From contig BPJM01000003.1 of assembly GCA_026004615.1 (NCBI GenBank), positions 62,001 to 126,000 on the forward strand: DNA of 64,000 nt, written 5' to 3'. The translations under genes were made by a program, and so were the position numbers. This document shows positions 54,954 to 63,202 of the stretch, one piece after another (the stretch's first letter is position 1; each line of letters begins with the position of its first letter). The DNA is from Planctomycetota bacterium. Lineage in GTDB: Bacteria > Planctomycetota > J058 > J103. The notes below the pieces were generated by a model. It was given only the letters and a program-made list of their open reading frames with translations. It was not told the origin of the DNA and did not search any database.

Positions 54954-55994
54954 TTACGGCGCGCGGAAGATCACGCGGCCGTCGCGATCCCGCATGAGGA
55001 GCGAGCTCTCGCTCGCCCGCGCCAGCTCCAGCAGCGCGCGGCGCTTTCCTTCGGCGTCGTGCACGGCGAGCACCGCCGAGCCCTCCGGGGCGAGCTCCAG
55101 CACCAGGCGGGCGCGGCCCTGCGGGTCGAACAGCACCAGCCCGGGCGCACCCTCGGGGCTGACCGCGAGCGCGGCGCGCGCCCGCCCCTCCGGTCCATGC
55201 AGCGCCACCGCGGCGGCGCCGCCGCCCTCGGCCGCCAGGCGCGCGCGGAGCTGGCCCTGCCGGTCGCGCAGTTCCACCGCGGCGCGGCTCTGATCGGGAG
55301 CCGGCCGGAGCGAGCCGCGCACCGTGCCGGCGGCATCGCGTAGCGCCGCCGTGGGTGCACCGCGGCTGGCGCGCTCGATCGCGCTCAGCGCCTCGGCGCC
55401 GGCGTCCGGCTCCGGGGGCGGCGCCGGCTGCTCGCCGGGCCGCGCTGCCGCTGCGGCCATGCTGCCCGCGTCCATGTCGCGGGTCTGCAGCACCGTGGCG
55501 CCGTCGGTGGTCAGGCGCAGCGCCGCCGCGCGCTGGCCCAGGCGGTCGAGCAGCGCCAGGCGGGGTGTGCCCTCGGCGGGCAGCTCCACGCTGACCCGGG
55601 TCTTGTCCAGCCGGTCGCGCGCCTGCAGCGTGAGCAGCCCCGCCGGCGACAGCTGCAGGCTCACCCGCAGTTCGCCGTGTGCATCGTGCAGCGCGGCGGT
55701 GGTGCGCCCGCCCGGCTCGAGCTGGACCGCGAGGCGGATCTTGCCCTCGGGGCCGCGCGCCTGCAGCTGGGCGCCGCCGTCGGCGGCGAGCTGGATCGCC
55801 GCCCGCGCGGTGCCGCCCGCATCCGCAAAGTGCAGGGCGCTCACCCCGCTCGCCTCGATGCGCAGCGGCGCGGCGGCGCCGCAGCCGCTCGCGGCCAGTG
55901 CGGTCCACGCCGCGCCGATCGCCAGCTTGAGCGCGGCGCCCGGCCGGCGGCGCAGACCAGGAACCGGGCCTTGCCGGCTGCTCGAGCCTCCCAT
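54954..55994 (-). CDS. Putative lipoprotein with ~10 tandem D-x-x-G-x-x-R repeats
   Basis: 346 residues. The N-terminus is long and basic, then a hydrophobic stretch ends in LAASGC (Cys38). The mature part is built from about ten ~24-residue units of the form L...D..G..R..L.L...G...L, for example LALLDRLGQRAAALRL and LVLFDPQGRARLVLEL. They fall in two blocks (about 55-180 and 220-346) with a Pro/Ala linker between. The regular beta pattern predicts a beta-solenoid or stacked sheet. No family name was recognised. It is divergent from the outer-membrane barrel gene. Confidence 0.6.
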   Translation of the reverse strand: MGGSSSRQGPVPGLRRRPGAALKLAIGAAWTALAASGCGAAAPLRIEASGVSALHFADAGGTARAAIQLAADGGAQLQARGPEGKIRLAVQLEPGGRTTAALHDAHGELRVSLQLSPAGLLTLQARDRLDKTRVSVELPAEGTPRLALLDRLGQRAAALRLTTDGATVLQTRDMDAGSMAAAAARPGEQPAPPPEPDAGAEALSAIERASRGAPTAALRDAAGTVRGSLRPAPDQSRAAVELRDRQGQLRARLAAEGGGAAAVALHGPEGRARAALAVSPEGAPGLVLFDPQGRARLVLELAPEGSAVLAVHDAEGKRRALLELARASESSLLMRDRDGRVIFRAP

Positions 55995-56194
55995 CGCCGT
56001 CTCTGCCTCCTAGGTGCTCGCGGCCGGCGCCCACCCTGCGCCCGCCGCGGTCTGCTGCTCTGGTGGTGCCCCCTCCTCGCCTCATGATACCGCGCCCCCG
56101 CGACGTCGTGGGCAGGCAACCGCGGGGCGGGCGGCGCGCCACGAGCCGGCAGCGGGCATCGCCGGGCGGAGGCGCTGGCGCCGCCGGCGGGGGC

Positions 56195-56203
56195 TGCTAC
56201 ACT
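56195..56203 (+). promoter_or_regulatory. Extended -10 promoter of the outer-membrane barrel gene
   Basis: TGC-TACACT (56195-56203), 34 nt before the ATG at 56238, with GGAGGAG in between. No -35 is clear. Confidence 0.4.
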
Positions 56204-56237
56204 GTGCCGGCCCTGGAGCTGGAGGAGCGCCTGCACC

Positions 56238-57626
56238 ATGTGCCTGCCCGTCCGGAGCACCGCCCTCGCCCTGGCTCTGGGCTGGCTGGGGCCGCTGGCG
56301 GCCGTGGCGCCGCCGGCCGCGCTTGCCCAGGACCGTGGCGCCACGGCAGTCGTGCGCCCCCGCCCGCTGCGCTTTGCGGGCCTGTGGGGCGGTGCGGGCA
56401 TCACGCTGCTCGATCCGGAACGGAGCGGGCGGCAGACCCTGCGCCACCTCGATCTGCACGGCGAGTGGCTGCTCGGGCCGATCGCGCTCGGGATCGATCT
56501 CGACCTGCGCTTCGATGACCTCACCGGCCTCACCCTGCGCGATGAGGACTGGGACGAGCCGAGCGACTGGCTGCGGTGGCTGGAGTTCGCCGAGCTGGGC
56601 CGGCCGGGAGGGAGCTACCACCTGGGGCTGGGGCCGCTGCGCGACTACCGGCTCGGCCACGGTACGCTGCTGGACCACTACTGGGGCGAGCTCGATTTCG
56701 ACTCGCCGAAGACCGGTGCGCGCGGCAGCTTCGAGCTCGGCTACCTCGGGGCGCAGGCGGTGCTCAACGATCTGACCGCGGTCGAGGTCTTCGGCGGGCG
56801 CGCGGCGCTGCGGCCGCTGCACGACCCGCAGGGGCCGGCCGGCGCGGAGCTGGCGCTGACCGGCCAGATCGTCGCCGACCGGCGCGCGCCCGAGCGGCTG
56901 CGCCTGGATGGTATGGGCCAGCCGCGGTTCGATTCCCGCGGCAACCTCGAGGTCGCCACCGAGGCGGTCTATGGCTGGGGGGTGGGCGCCGAGCTGCCGG
57001 CCCTGCCCCTGCTGGGGCTCGAGCTGCTGCCCTACTTCGAGTACAACCGCCTCGAGCCGCACTTCGGCTGGGGAGCGCACTTCGGGCTGGAGTTCGCCTG
57101 GCAGCTGCCGGTGCTCCAGCTGCAGGTGCTGGCGCGCGCGGAGCACCGCGAGATGGGTGCCGAGTACCTTCCGGTCTACTTCGGCCCGCTCTACGAGGTG
57201 GATCGCTTCCGCTATCCGGATCCGGGCAGTCCGCTCACCCGGCAGCAGTTTCTCGACGGCGTGCCGGCGCAGCGCAGCTGGCTGGGCGAGGCGACCTTCA
57301 CGATCAGCTCGTTTCTGGTCCGCACCTCGTTCGAGGCGCTGGAGAGGACCGAGCAGCACAACCTGTACACCCTGGCGGCGGCGATCGAGGGGGTGGACGG
57401 GGTGTGGCTGGAGCTGCTGTACGCCAAGCGTGGGGTGCGGCAGTTCGAGGAGGTGTTCTCCTTCGATGACCGCACGGCGATGCGGGTGCGGCTGCAGCTG
57501 GTGCTGGGCGCCAATGCCTGGATCGACGCGCAGTTCAGCCGCACCTTCATCCTGGAGCGCGATCGGCGCCGGCTCGAGCCGCTGGATGCGTACGCGCTGG
57601 CGATCCTGTTCGGCGGCCGGTTCTGA
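56238..57626 (+). CDS. Outer-membrane beta-barrel protein
   Basis: 462 residues. The signal peptide ends in ALA (~30). The mature protein alternates amphipathic strands (LHGEWLLGPIALGIDLDLRF, YGWGVGAELPALPLLG, AMRVRLQLVLGANAWIDAQF-like) and ends in Phe (GGRF), the C-terminal signal for BamA-mediated insertion. The strand count looks large (14-18). The substrate is unknown. GGAGGAG lies 11 nt before the ATG. Confidence 0.72.
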   Translation: MCLPVRSTALALALGWLGPLAAVAPPAALAQDRGATAVVRPRPLRFAGLWGGAGITLLDPERSGRQTLRHLDLHGEWLLGPIALGIDLDLRFDDLTGLTLRDEDWDEPSDWLRWLEFAELGRPGGSYHLGLGPLRDYRLGHGTLLDHYWGELDFDSPKTGARGSFELGYLGAQAVLNDLTAVEVFGGRAALRPLHDPQGPAGAELALTGQIVADRRAPERLRLDGMGQPRFDSRGNLEVATEAVYGWGVGAELPALPLLGLELLPYFEYNRLEPHFGWGAHFGLEFAWQLPVLQLQVLARAEHREMGAEYLPVYFGPLYEVDRFRYPDPGSPLTRQQFLDGVPAQRSWLGEATFTISSFLVRTSFEALERTEQHNLYTLAAAIEGVDGVWLELLYAKRGVRQFEEVFSFDDRTAMRVRLQLVLGANAWIDAQFSRTFILERDRRRLEPLDAYALAILFGGRF

Positions 57627-57658
57627 GGCGGTGGCCGGAGCGCGGAGGGGACAGGGCG

Positions 57659-58108
57659 ATGCTCTACGCGGCGTGTAAGTTCGTGCACCTGCTCGCGTTT
57701 GCCGCCTACACCGCGGCGGTGCTCGCCGGCCAGGTCCTGGTGCGGTCTGGCCGCCGCGAGCAGAGCGGGCCGGCGCCGAGCGAGGCGGCCGCGCGGCTCG
57801 CCGCCGCGCTCGCCGCACGGCTGGCGCTGCCGGCGCTGGTGCTCTCGCTCATGAGCGGCCTGCTCTTGCTCCACCTGGTGCCGGGCTACCTGCGCGCGGG
57901 CTGGCTGCACGCCAAGCTGGCGTGTGTGCTGGCGCTGCTGGTGCTCGCGCACCTGGCCATGCTCAACGCCCGGGCGCTGGCGCGCGCGCAGGCTGCCGGG
58001 GACGCCCAGGCGCTGGCGGCGCGCGGGCGCCGGCACACCTCTTACGGCGCGGCGGAACTCGGGCTGGTGGCGGCGGTGGCGGCGCTCGCTACCCTGCGCC
58101 CGTTCTGA
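57659..58108 (+). CDS. HemJ/UPF0093-like membrane protein
   Basis: 149 residues with four hydrophobic segments (about 7-28, 55-80, 85-108, 128-146). KFVHLLAFAAYTAA at the N-terminus and GWLHAKLACVLALLVLAHLAM in the centre match the HemJ (protoporphyrinogen oxidase, UPF0093) pattern, with conserved His10 and the HAK motif. CopD-like proteins share a similar layout, so the enzymatic call is tentative. GGAGGGG lies 8-9 nt before the ATG. It is 32 nt after the barrel gene. Confidence 0.55.
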   Translation: MLYAACKFVHLLAFAAYTAAVLAGQVLVRSGRREQSGPAPSEAAARLAAALAARLALPALVLSLMSGLLLLHLVPGYLRAGWLHAKLACVLALLVLAHLAMLNARALARAQAAGDAQALAARGRRHTSYGAAELGLVAAVAALATLRPF

Positions 58109-58174
58109 GGCCGCGGCCGGCCGCCGCCGCGCCGCTGCCCGCCGCATCGGCGCACCGCGGAGGGGCAGCCCAGC

Positions 58175-58522
58175 TCAACCGCCGCCGAGTTCGCGCACCA
58201 GGCGATCGCACTTGGCGGCGAGCACGAAGTCGCTCTCGGTCAGCCCGTCTACCTTGTGGGTCCAGATCGCCACCTCCAGATAGCCCCAGCCGAGCCGCAG
58301 CTCGGGGTGGTGCCGCTGCTGCTCGGCCAGCTCCCCGATCCGGTTGGCGAGCGCCAGCGCTTCGCGGAAGTTCTTGAGCCGGTAGCGGCGCTGCAGGTGA
58401 TGTCCCCCGATGACCTGCCAGCCCGGCTCCAGCTGTCCGAGCAGCGGTGCGATCTGCGCGGCGTCCAGCGGCGGCACCCCGCCCCGGCACGGCACGCACT
58501 GTCGGTCGGCCAACTCGCTCAT
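58175..58522 (-). CDS. phhB: Pterin-4a-carbinolamine dehydratase
   Basis: 115 residues. HHPEL, WGYLEVAIWTHKV and GLTESDFVLAAKCD are the family motifs, with the catalytic histidine pair in QQRHHPEL. It recycles tetrahydrobiopterin after aromatic hydroxylation or serves as a small moonlighting protein. No phenylalanine hydroxylase is in the window. It lies 32 nt after mlaD on the same strand and is probably the last gene of that operon. Confidence 0.92.
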   Translation of the reverse strand: MSELADRQCVPCRGGVPPLDAAQIAPLLGQLEPGWQVIGGHHLQRRYRLKNFREALALANRIGELAEQQRHHPELRLGWGYLEVAIWTHKVDGLTESDFVLAAKCDRLVRELGGG

Positions 58523-58554
58523 GGCACCTTTCTCCTGCGGGTCCGGTGCTCGGT

Positions 58555-59787
58555 TCAGAAGGCCTGGAACACCGCCTGGGTGAAGGCGTTGATCGGGGCC
58601 TGCTCGCGCAGATCCTCGACCGATTCGCGCAGCTGCACCAGCACCCGTTCCGCCTCCTGGATCAGCTTGTCGTCCATGATCAGGCGCCCGACGGTGCCGC
58701 GGCCGGCAGCCACGGTGCCGGTGATCTTCTCCAGGTGCGCCAGCGTGCGCCGCAGATCGGTCGCCGCCCGCTCGTCGGTCAGCAGCACCCCCAGGGGGCC
58801 GCGCGCATGCGCCAGCCGCTCGGTCACCTCCCGCAGTCCGCCCAGCGCCGCGACCAGCTCGTCGTGCAGCCGCCGTTCGTTGAGCAACGCCGCCACCGTG
58901 CCCCGCCCGTAGGCGGCCTGGTACAGGATGACCTCCAGATGGTCGGCGGCGCGTTCGAGATCGTCCGCCAGCCGCGGTTCGTTGAGCAGCCGCGCCAGCG
59001 TGCCCGGGCCGCGGTCGACCTTGGCGGTGATCGACTCCACGTTGCGCATGGCGGCAACGGTGCGCTCGTACAGCGCCGGATCGTTGAGCAGGCGACTGAG
59101 GGTGCCCTCGCCGGCGTGCACCTTGTGGACCACCGCCGCCAGCTCCCCGCTCGCGCGTTCGAGATGGGCCGAGGCGGCGGCGAGGTTGTCGTACAGCCGG
59201 CGGTCGCTCAGCAGCAGCCCGAGCGTGCCCTGGGTCTGGTTCAGCCGCGCGGTGGCCTCCCGGATGTTGTTCACCGCCTCGACGACCGCCGGCTTGATCT
59301 CCTCGGCCAGATCCGCCAGCGTGCTGATCAGCTCCGCCTCGGTGTCGCCGAGCAGCACCGGTCCCTGGGGTCCCGCCAGCTCCGCCAGCTCATCGGCGCG
59401 CGGCACCGCGGGCAGCCGCACCTCCAGCGGCCGCTGGCGGCTCTGGCCCCGCACCACGTCCACGTACTTGCCGCCGAGGGGGCTGAAGCTCCGGATCTTG
59501 ATGTCGTAGCCGGGGAAGATCTCGATGCCGGGCTGGATCACCAGCTCCGCCAGCACCCCCTCCGGCATCGGCCACATGTCGTCGACCTTGCCCACCTCCA
59601 GCCCCGCCACCCGCACGACGTTGCCCTTGCGCAGGCCGGCGACGCCGTGGGGGAAGTAGACGTACCAGGTCTGCGGCGGATTGAGGGGGTTGTAGCCGCT
59701 CACGATGACGGTGAACACCCCAAGCACCACCAGGATGGCGAAGAACACGACCCCGACGATCAGCTCTCGCCCCGACAGCCCCTTCAT
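58555..59787 (-). CDS. mlaD: MlaD-like MCE-domain protein, long coiled-coil type
   Basis: 410 residues, much longer than E. coli MlaD (~183). The ATG overlaps the mlaF stop (ATGA). The membrane anchor (about 8-28) is followed by an MCE domain (about 40-120: VYFPHGVAGLRKGNVVRVAGLEVGKV and PLGGKYVDV). A long helical region (about 135-400) holds repeated L-L-x-D/E-R/P-x-L-x-x-x-L blocks (GTLGLLLSDRRLYDNL, GTLSRLLNDPALYERT, GTLARLLNEPRL). It presumably builds a periplasmic shaft for phospholipids. Confidence 0.9.
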   Translation of the reverse strand: MKGLSGRELIVGVVFFAILVVLGVFTVIVSGYNPLNPPQTWYVYFPHGVAGLRKGNVVRVAGLEVGKVDDMWPMPEGVLAELVIQPGIEIFPGYDIKIRSFSPLGGKYVDVVRGQSRQRPLEVRLPAVPRADELAELAGPQGPVLLGDTEAELISTLADLAEEIKPAVVEAVNNIREATARLNQTQGTLGLLLSDRRLYDNLAAASAHLERASGELAAVVHKVHAGEGTLSRLLNDPALYERTVAAMRNVESITAKVDRGPGTLARLLNEPRLADDLERAADHLEVILYQAAYGRGTVAALLNERRLHDELVAALGGLREVTERLAHARGPLGVLLTDERAATDLRRTLAHLEKITGTVAAGRGTVGRLIMDDKLIQEAERVLVQLRESVEDLREQAPINAFTQAVFQAF

Positions 59788-60623
59788 GTCTCCTCCTCCG
59801 CCTCGAGGCCGCGCTCGGCGGCGCGCAGCTCCGCCGTGATCGGTCCCTCCAGCTCGCCGCGCACGAACTGGCGTACGATCGGGTGCTCGGAGGCCATGAA
59901 CTCGGCGGGCGGCGCCTCGAAGATCGCCCGGCCCTGGTAGAGCATGATGATCTTGTCCGCGATCCGGCGGGCGCTCTGCATGTCGTGACTGACCACGACC
60001 GAGGTGACGCCGGTGCGCTCGCGCGTCTCGATGATCATCTGATCGACGGTTGCGGTCAGGATCGGATCGAGTCCGGTGGTCGGTTCGTCGAACAGCACGA
60101 ACTCCGGGTCCCAGATCAGCGCCCGGGCCAGGGCCACCCGCTTGCGCATGCCGCCGGAGATCTCCGGTGGCATGCGGCGGGCGGCGCGGTGCACCTGCAG
60201 CAGGCGCAGCTTTTCCATCACCCGCTCGCGGATCTCCGCCTCGCTCAGATCGCTCAGCTCCCGCAGCGGCAGCGCCACGTTGTCGAACACATCGAGCCAC
60301 CCGATGAGCGCCCCGGACTGGAAGAGATAGCCGAACTTGCGGCGCACCGGCACCAGCCGATCGGAGTCGTACTCGGTGATGTCCTCGCCGTCGACGAACA
60401 CCCGGCCCCGGTCCGGCTTGAGCAGGCCTACCATGTGCTTGAGGGTGACGCTCTTGCCGGTGCCCGAGCCCCCGACGATCACGGTGGTCTGGCCGCGTTC
60501 GACCACCAGGTCGAGCCCGCGCAGCACCTGGTGGTCGCCGAAGCTCTTGTACAGCCCGCGTAGCTCGATGCCCGGGCGGCCGGCACCGGAGCGGGCCGCC
60601 GCGCCAGCCGCCCGCTCACCCAC
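59784..60623 (-). CDS. mlaF: Mla-type phospholipid ABC transporter ATPase
   Basis: 279 residues from the GTG at 60623, which overlaps mlaE by 8 nt. Walker A is GGSGTGKS, the Q-loop FQSGALIGWL, the ABC signature ISGGMRKRVALARA (SGG plus M/R variant usual for MlaF) and Walker B VLFDEPTTGLDP with the switch His in SHDM. It drives the MlaE permease. Confidence 0.95.
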   Translation of the reverse strand: MGERAAGAAARSGAGRPGIELRGLYKSFGDHQVLRGLDLVVERGQTTVIVGGSGTGKSVTLKHMVGLLKPDRGRVFVDGEDITEYDSDRLVPVRRKFGYLFQSGALIGWLDVFDNVALPLRELSDLSEAEIRERVMEKLRLLQVHRAARRMPPEISGGMRKRVALARALIWDPEFVLFDEPTTGLDPILTATVDQMIIETRERTGVTSVVVSHDMQSARRIADKIIMLYQGRAIFEAPPAEFMASEHPIVRQFVRGELEGPITAELRAAERGLEAEEET

Positions 60624-61479
60624 CGCCGAGCTGGCCCCCGTAGAACAGCGCCGTGATCACGTAGCCGAAGACCATGATGTACAGAAAGCAAACGATCACC
60701 GAGGTGCGCGTCGCCTCGCCCACCCCGAGCGCGCCCCCGCTCGTCCGCAGCCCCTTGCCGCAGCCCACCACCGCGATGATCACGCCGAACACCAGCGCCT
60801 TGAACAGCCCGGTGTAGATCGCCTTCAGATCGAGGATGTCGATCGCGTTGTGATAGTAGCGGCTGAAGGTCACCCCGAGCTGGTAGTAGCCGACGACCGC
60901 GCCGCCGAGGTTGCCGAGCAGGTTGGCGACCACCGTCAACAGCGGCGTGACCGCCATCATCGCCAGCAGCCGCGGCATGACGAGGAAGCGGTGGATGTCG
61001 ATCGACATCACCTCCAGCGCCTCGATCTCCTCGGAGACCTTCATGGTGCCGATCTCGGCGGCCATGGAAGAGCCGACGTTGGCGGTCAGGATCAGCGCGG
61101 TCATGAACGGCCCCATCTCGCGCGCCATCGAGATGGCGACCAGCGAGCCGACCACATCCTGCTGGCCGAACTTCGCCAGCTCGATGCCGGCGGCGAGCGA
61201 GAGGATCATCCCGGTGAAGCAGCCGACGAACGCCACCACCCCGAGCGAGCCGATGCCCGCCACCCAGCACTGCCGCAACACCTCGTGCCGCTTGAACCAG
61301 AGCGCCCGGCTCCACAGCAGCGAGCGCCACAGCATGAGCAGGTCGCTGCCGGCGTTGCGCACGATCTGGAGCAGCGCGCGGCCCAGCTGGCGCACCGGCT
61401 CGGCGAGCGGATGGGGCGCGGGACGGGGCCGCAGCGGGGCGGGCCGGTCGGTGGCAGGCTGCTGCCGGGCGAGCGTCAT
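60616..61479 (-). CDS. mlaE: Mla-type phospholipid ABC transporter permease
   Basis: 287 residues. The ATG is in an ATGA overlap with the upstream lipoprotein gene. Five to six membrane segments start near residue 70. The MlaE signature EIGTMKVSEEIEALEVM and the preceding ILTANVGSSMAAE are intact. A 50-residue Pro/Arg-rich cytoplasmic N-terminus precedes the membrane domain. It moves phospholipids between membranes with MlaF and MlaD. Confidence 0.95.
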   Translation of the reverse strand: MTLARQQPATDRPAPLRPRPAPHPLAEPVRQLGRALLQIVRNAGSDLLMLWRSLLWSRALWFKRHEVLRQCWVAGIGSLGVVAFVGCFTGMILSLAAGIELAKFGQQDVVGSLVAISMAREMGPFMTALILTANVGSSMAAEIGTMKVSEEIEALEVMSIDIHRFLVMPRLLAMMAVTPLLTVVANLLGNLGGAVVGYYQLGVTFSRYYHNAIDILDLKAIYTGLFKALVFGVIIAVVGCGKGLRTSGGALGVGEATRTSVIVCFLYIMVFGYVITALFYGGQLGGG

Positions 61480-63032
61480 CGCGCCTGGTGTCCCTCAGGA
61501 GCCCGGGCCTGGTGTGCCGCCCCGCCGGCCGCCGCTGGCGGCTCGTGCTGCTGCTCCTGCTCGCCCCAGGTCGGGAACGGCGGCAGCCAGAACAGCCGCA
61601 GCGCCTTGCGCGAGCCGTGCCGCAGGTAGCGGAACAGGCCGAACAGCACCCCGGTGTCGCGCTCGGAGCCGTCCGCGCTGCTCCGATCCCAGAACAGCCA
61701 CGGGTGCACGATCGTACCCTCGCCCTCCGGACCGCTGTACTGCTGGAACAGACCCCAGAGCAGCAGCAGCCGTTCCCGCTCCGAGTTCTCCACGTGCTCG
61801 TAGATCCGGGTCAGCGGGTTGTAGATCCGCTCGAAGGCGCCCTCGGGATCGTTGAACCACAGCGGCGAGAACAGGTTGAGCGTCACCCGCCCGTCGGCGT
61901 GCCGCCGGTAGCGCAGCAGCGGCCACAGCTTGAAGGTCCGCGTCGGGGCGAGCTCGGCCTCGTGACCGGGCTTGGGCGCGCGCGCGTAGCTCCACACCAG
62001 CGGCAGCAGCCACCACTTGGTGTCCGCGAAGGCGTTCGTCTCGTGTTCCTCGTAGCGCCACAGCGGCCAGAGCACGAAGTGGCGCTGCCAGCGGTCGAAG
62101 CCCCCCGGCTCGGTCGCGATGCGGAGCAACCGCTCGCGCCGGCCCCACAGCGGCCACAGGTCGGTGCGCGACTGGGTGCGGCCGCGCCCGATGACCACGA
62201 ACGGAAACGGCGCCCGCAGCTCCCAGTACGGCCCCTGGGCGCCCGTCGAGCGGTTCTCGTAGTAGCGGAACAGCGGCCACAACGCCTGCCACATGCTCTC
62301 GTCCGGTCCCTCCAGCCGGCCGAACAGCGGCCACAGCTGCCACAGCCGCTGCTCGCCGGCGGGATTGTTCACCGCGTTGCGCTGGTGGGTCCACAACGGC
62401 CACAGGATCCAGGTCCGCTCGAAGGCGAGCCGGCCCTCCAGGTCTTCCCGGCGGTAGTGGGCATACAGCGGCAGCACCCGGAAGCCCGAATAGCCGCCGC
62501 CCTCGACCCAGTTGATCAGCGGCCACAGCAGGTGGTGCGAGCGCATGAGTCCGGCGGGCCGCTGGTCCTCGGTGTAGACATACAGCGGCGGCAGGATCCA
62601 GAGCAGGTAATCCTTGCCGAGCTTGCGGTGCAGCGTGCCCCCGAACGGCAGCACGGTCAGATATCGGCCCTGCGCGCGCGAATGGCCCGTCAGCACCGGC
62701 CCCAGCAGCAGATCGGTCTTCAAGAAGCCCTGCGCATCGACCCAGCGCCGGTACCAGGGGATCCCCAGCGCGCGCAGCTCCAGTTCCCGCCCCTCGCGCA
62801 CCCAGCCGAACAGCGGCCAGAGCACGTAGCCGCGCTCCTCGTCCTCGGCGCGGCGGGACTGGTGGCCGCTCAACAGCAGGGGCAGCGCGGTCCACTCGCT
62901 GTCGGGCAGCGACTCCCGCTCGAAGAACAGCGGCAGGTGGACGGCCTCGCCGGCGCTCAGGCAGCCCCCGGCACCGGCGCCGAGCGCGATCCAGACGAGC
63001 AGGGCGGCGGCGGTGCGCAGTGGGCTCGGCAC
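61476..63032 (-). CDS. Lipoprotein with LWPL repeats, first gene of the mla operon
   Basis: 518 residues. The GTG at 63032 has AGGAG 7 nt upstream. The N-terminal signal ends in AGAGGC (Cys24, a likely lipid anchor). The mature protein repeats LWPL followed by F/W/L and an aromatic/basic strand at residues 71, 169, 210, 233, 251, 292, 321 and 369, with related LPLY/LPLV units between. The spacing of 18-41 residues and the aromatic richness suggest a large beta-sheet or barrel-like fold. It overlaps mlaE by 4 nt, so a role in the same lipid pathway, perhaps as its outer-membrane component, is inferred. No family name was recognised. Confidence 0.75.
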   Translation of the reverse strand: MPSPLRTAAALLVWIALGAGAGGCLSAGEAVHLPLFFERESLPDSEWTALPLLLSGHQSRRAEDEERGYVLWPLFGWVREGRELELRALGIPWYRRWVDAQGFLKTDLLLGPVLTGHSRAQGRYLTVLPFGGTLHRKLGKDYLLWILPPLYVYTEDQRPAGLMRSHHLLWPLINWVEGGGYSGFRVLPLYAHYRREDLEGRLAFERTWILWPLWTHQRNAVNNPAGEQRLWQLWPLFGRLEGPDESMWQALWPLFRYYENRSTGAQGPYWELRAPFPFVVIGRGRTQSRTDLWPLWGRRERLLRIATEPGGFDRWQRHFVLWPLWRYEEHETNAFADTKWWLLPLVWSYARAPKPGHEAELAPTRTFKLWPLLRYRRHADGRVTLNLFSPLWFNDPEGAFERIYNPLTRIYEHVENSERERLLLLWGLFQQYSGPEGEGTIVHPWLFWDRSSADGSERDTGVLFGLFRYLRHGSRKALRLFWLPPFPTWGEQEQQHEPPAAAGGAAHQARAPEGHQAR

Positions 63033-63075
63033 GGAGCGGCTCCTAGCAGCGAAGCGCCGACGACGGTGGGGCGCG

Positions 63076-63105
63076 ATGTTACGGGCGCCGCGCGGGGCCG
63101 GTCAA
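63076..63105 (-). promoter_or_regulatory. Sigma70-type promoter of the WPL-mlaE-F-D operon
   Basis: On the minus strand TTGACC (63100-63105), an 18-bp spacer and TAACAT (63076-63081). The start near 63069 leaves a ~37-nt leader. Confidence 0.55.
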
Positions 63106-63166
63106 GCCTGCGCGCCGGCCGCGGCCGGCGCGACCGGCCGGGGGGCCGCGCCCGCCGGGGCCCGCC

Positions 63167-63194
63167 TTGCGTGGCCGGGGGCGCCCGCTATGCT
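63167..63194 (+). promoter_or_regulatory. Sigma70-type promoter placed for a leaderless transcript
   Basis: TTGCGT (63167-63172), a 16-bp spacer and TATGCT (63189-63194). The ATG at 63203 begins 8 nt after the -10, with no Shine-Dalgarno. Confidence 0.45.
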
Positions 63195-63202
63195 GGGGCG
63201 CC

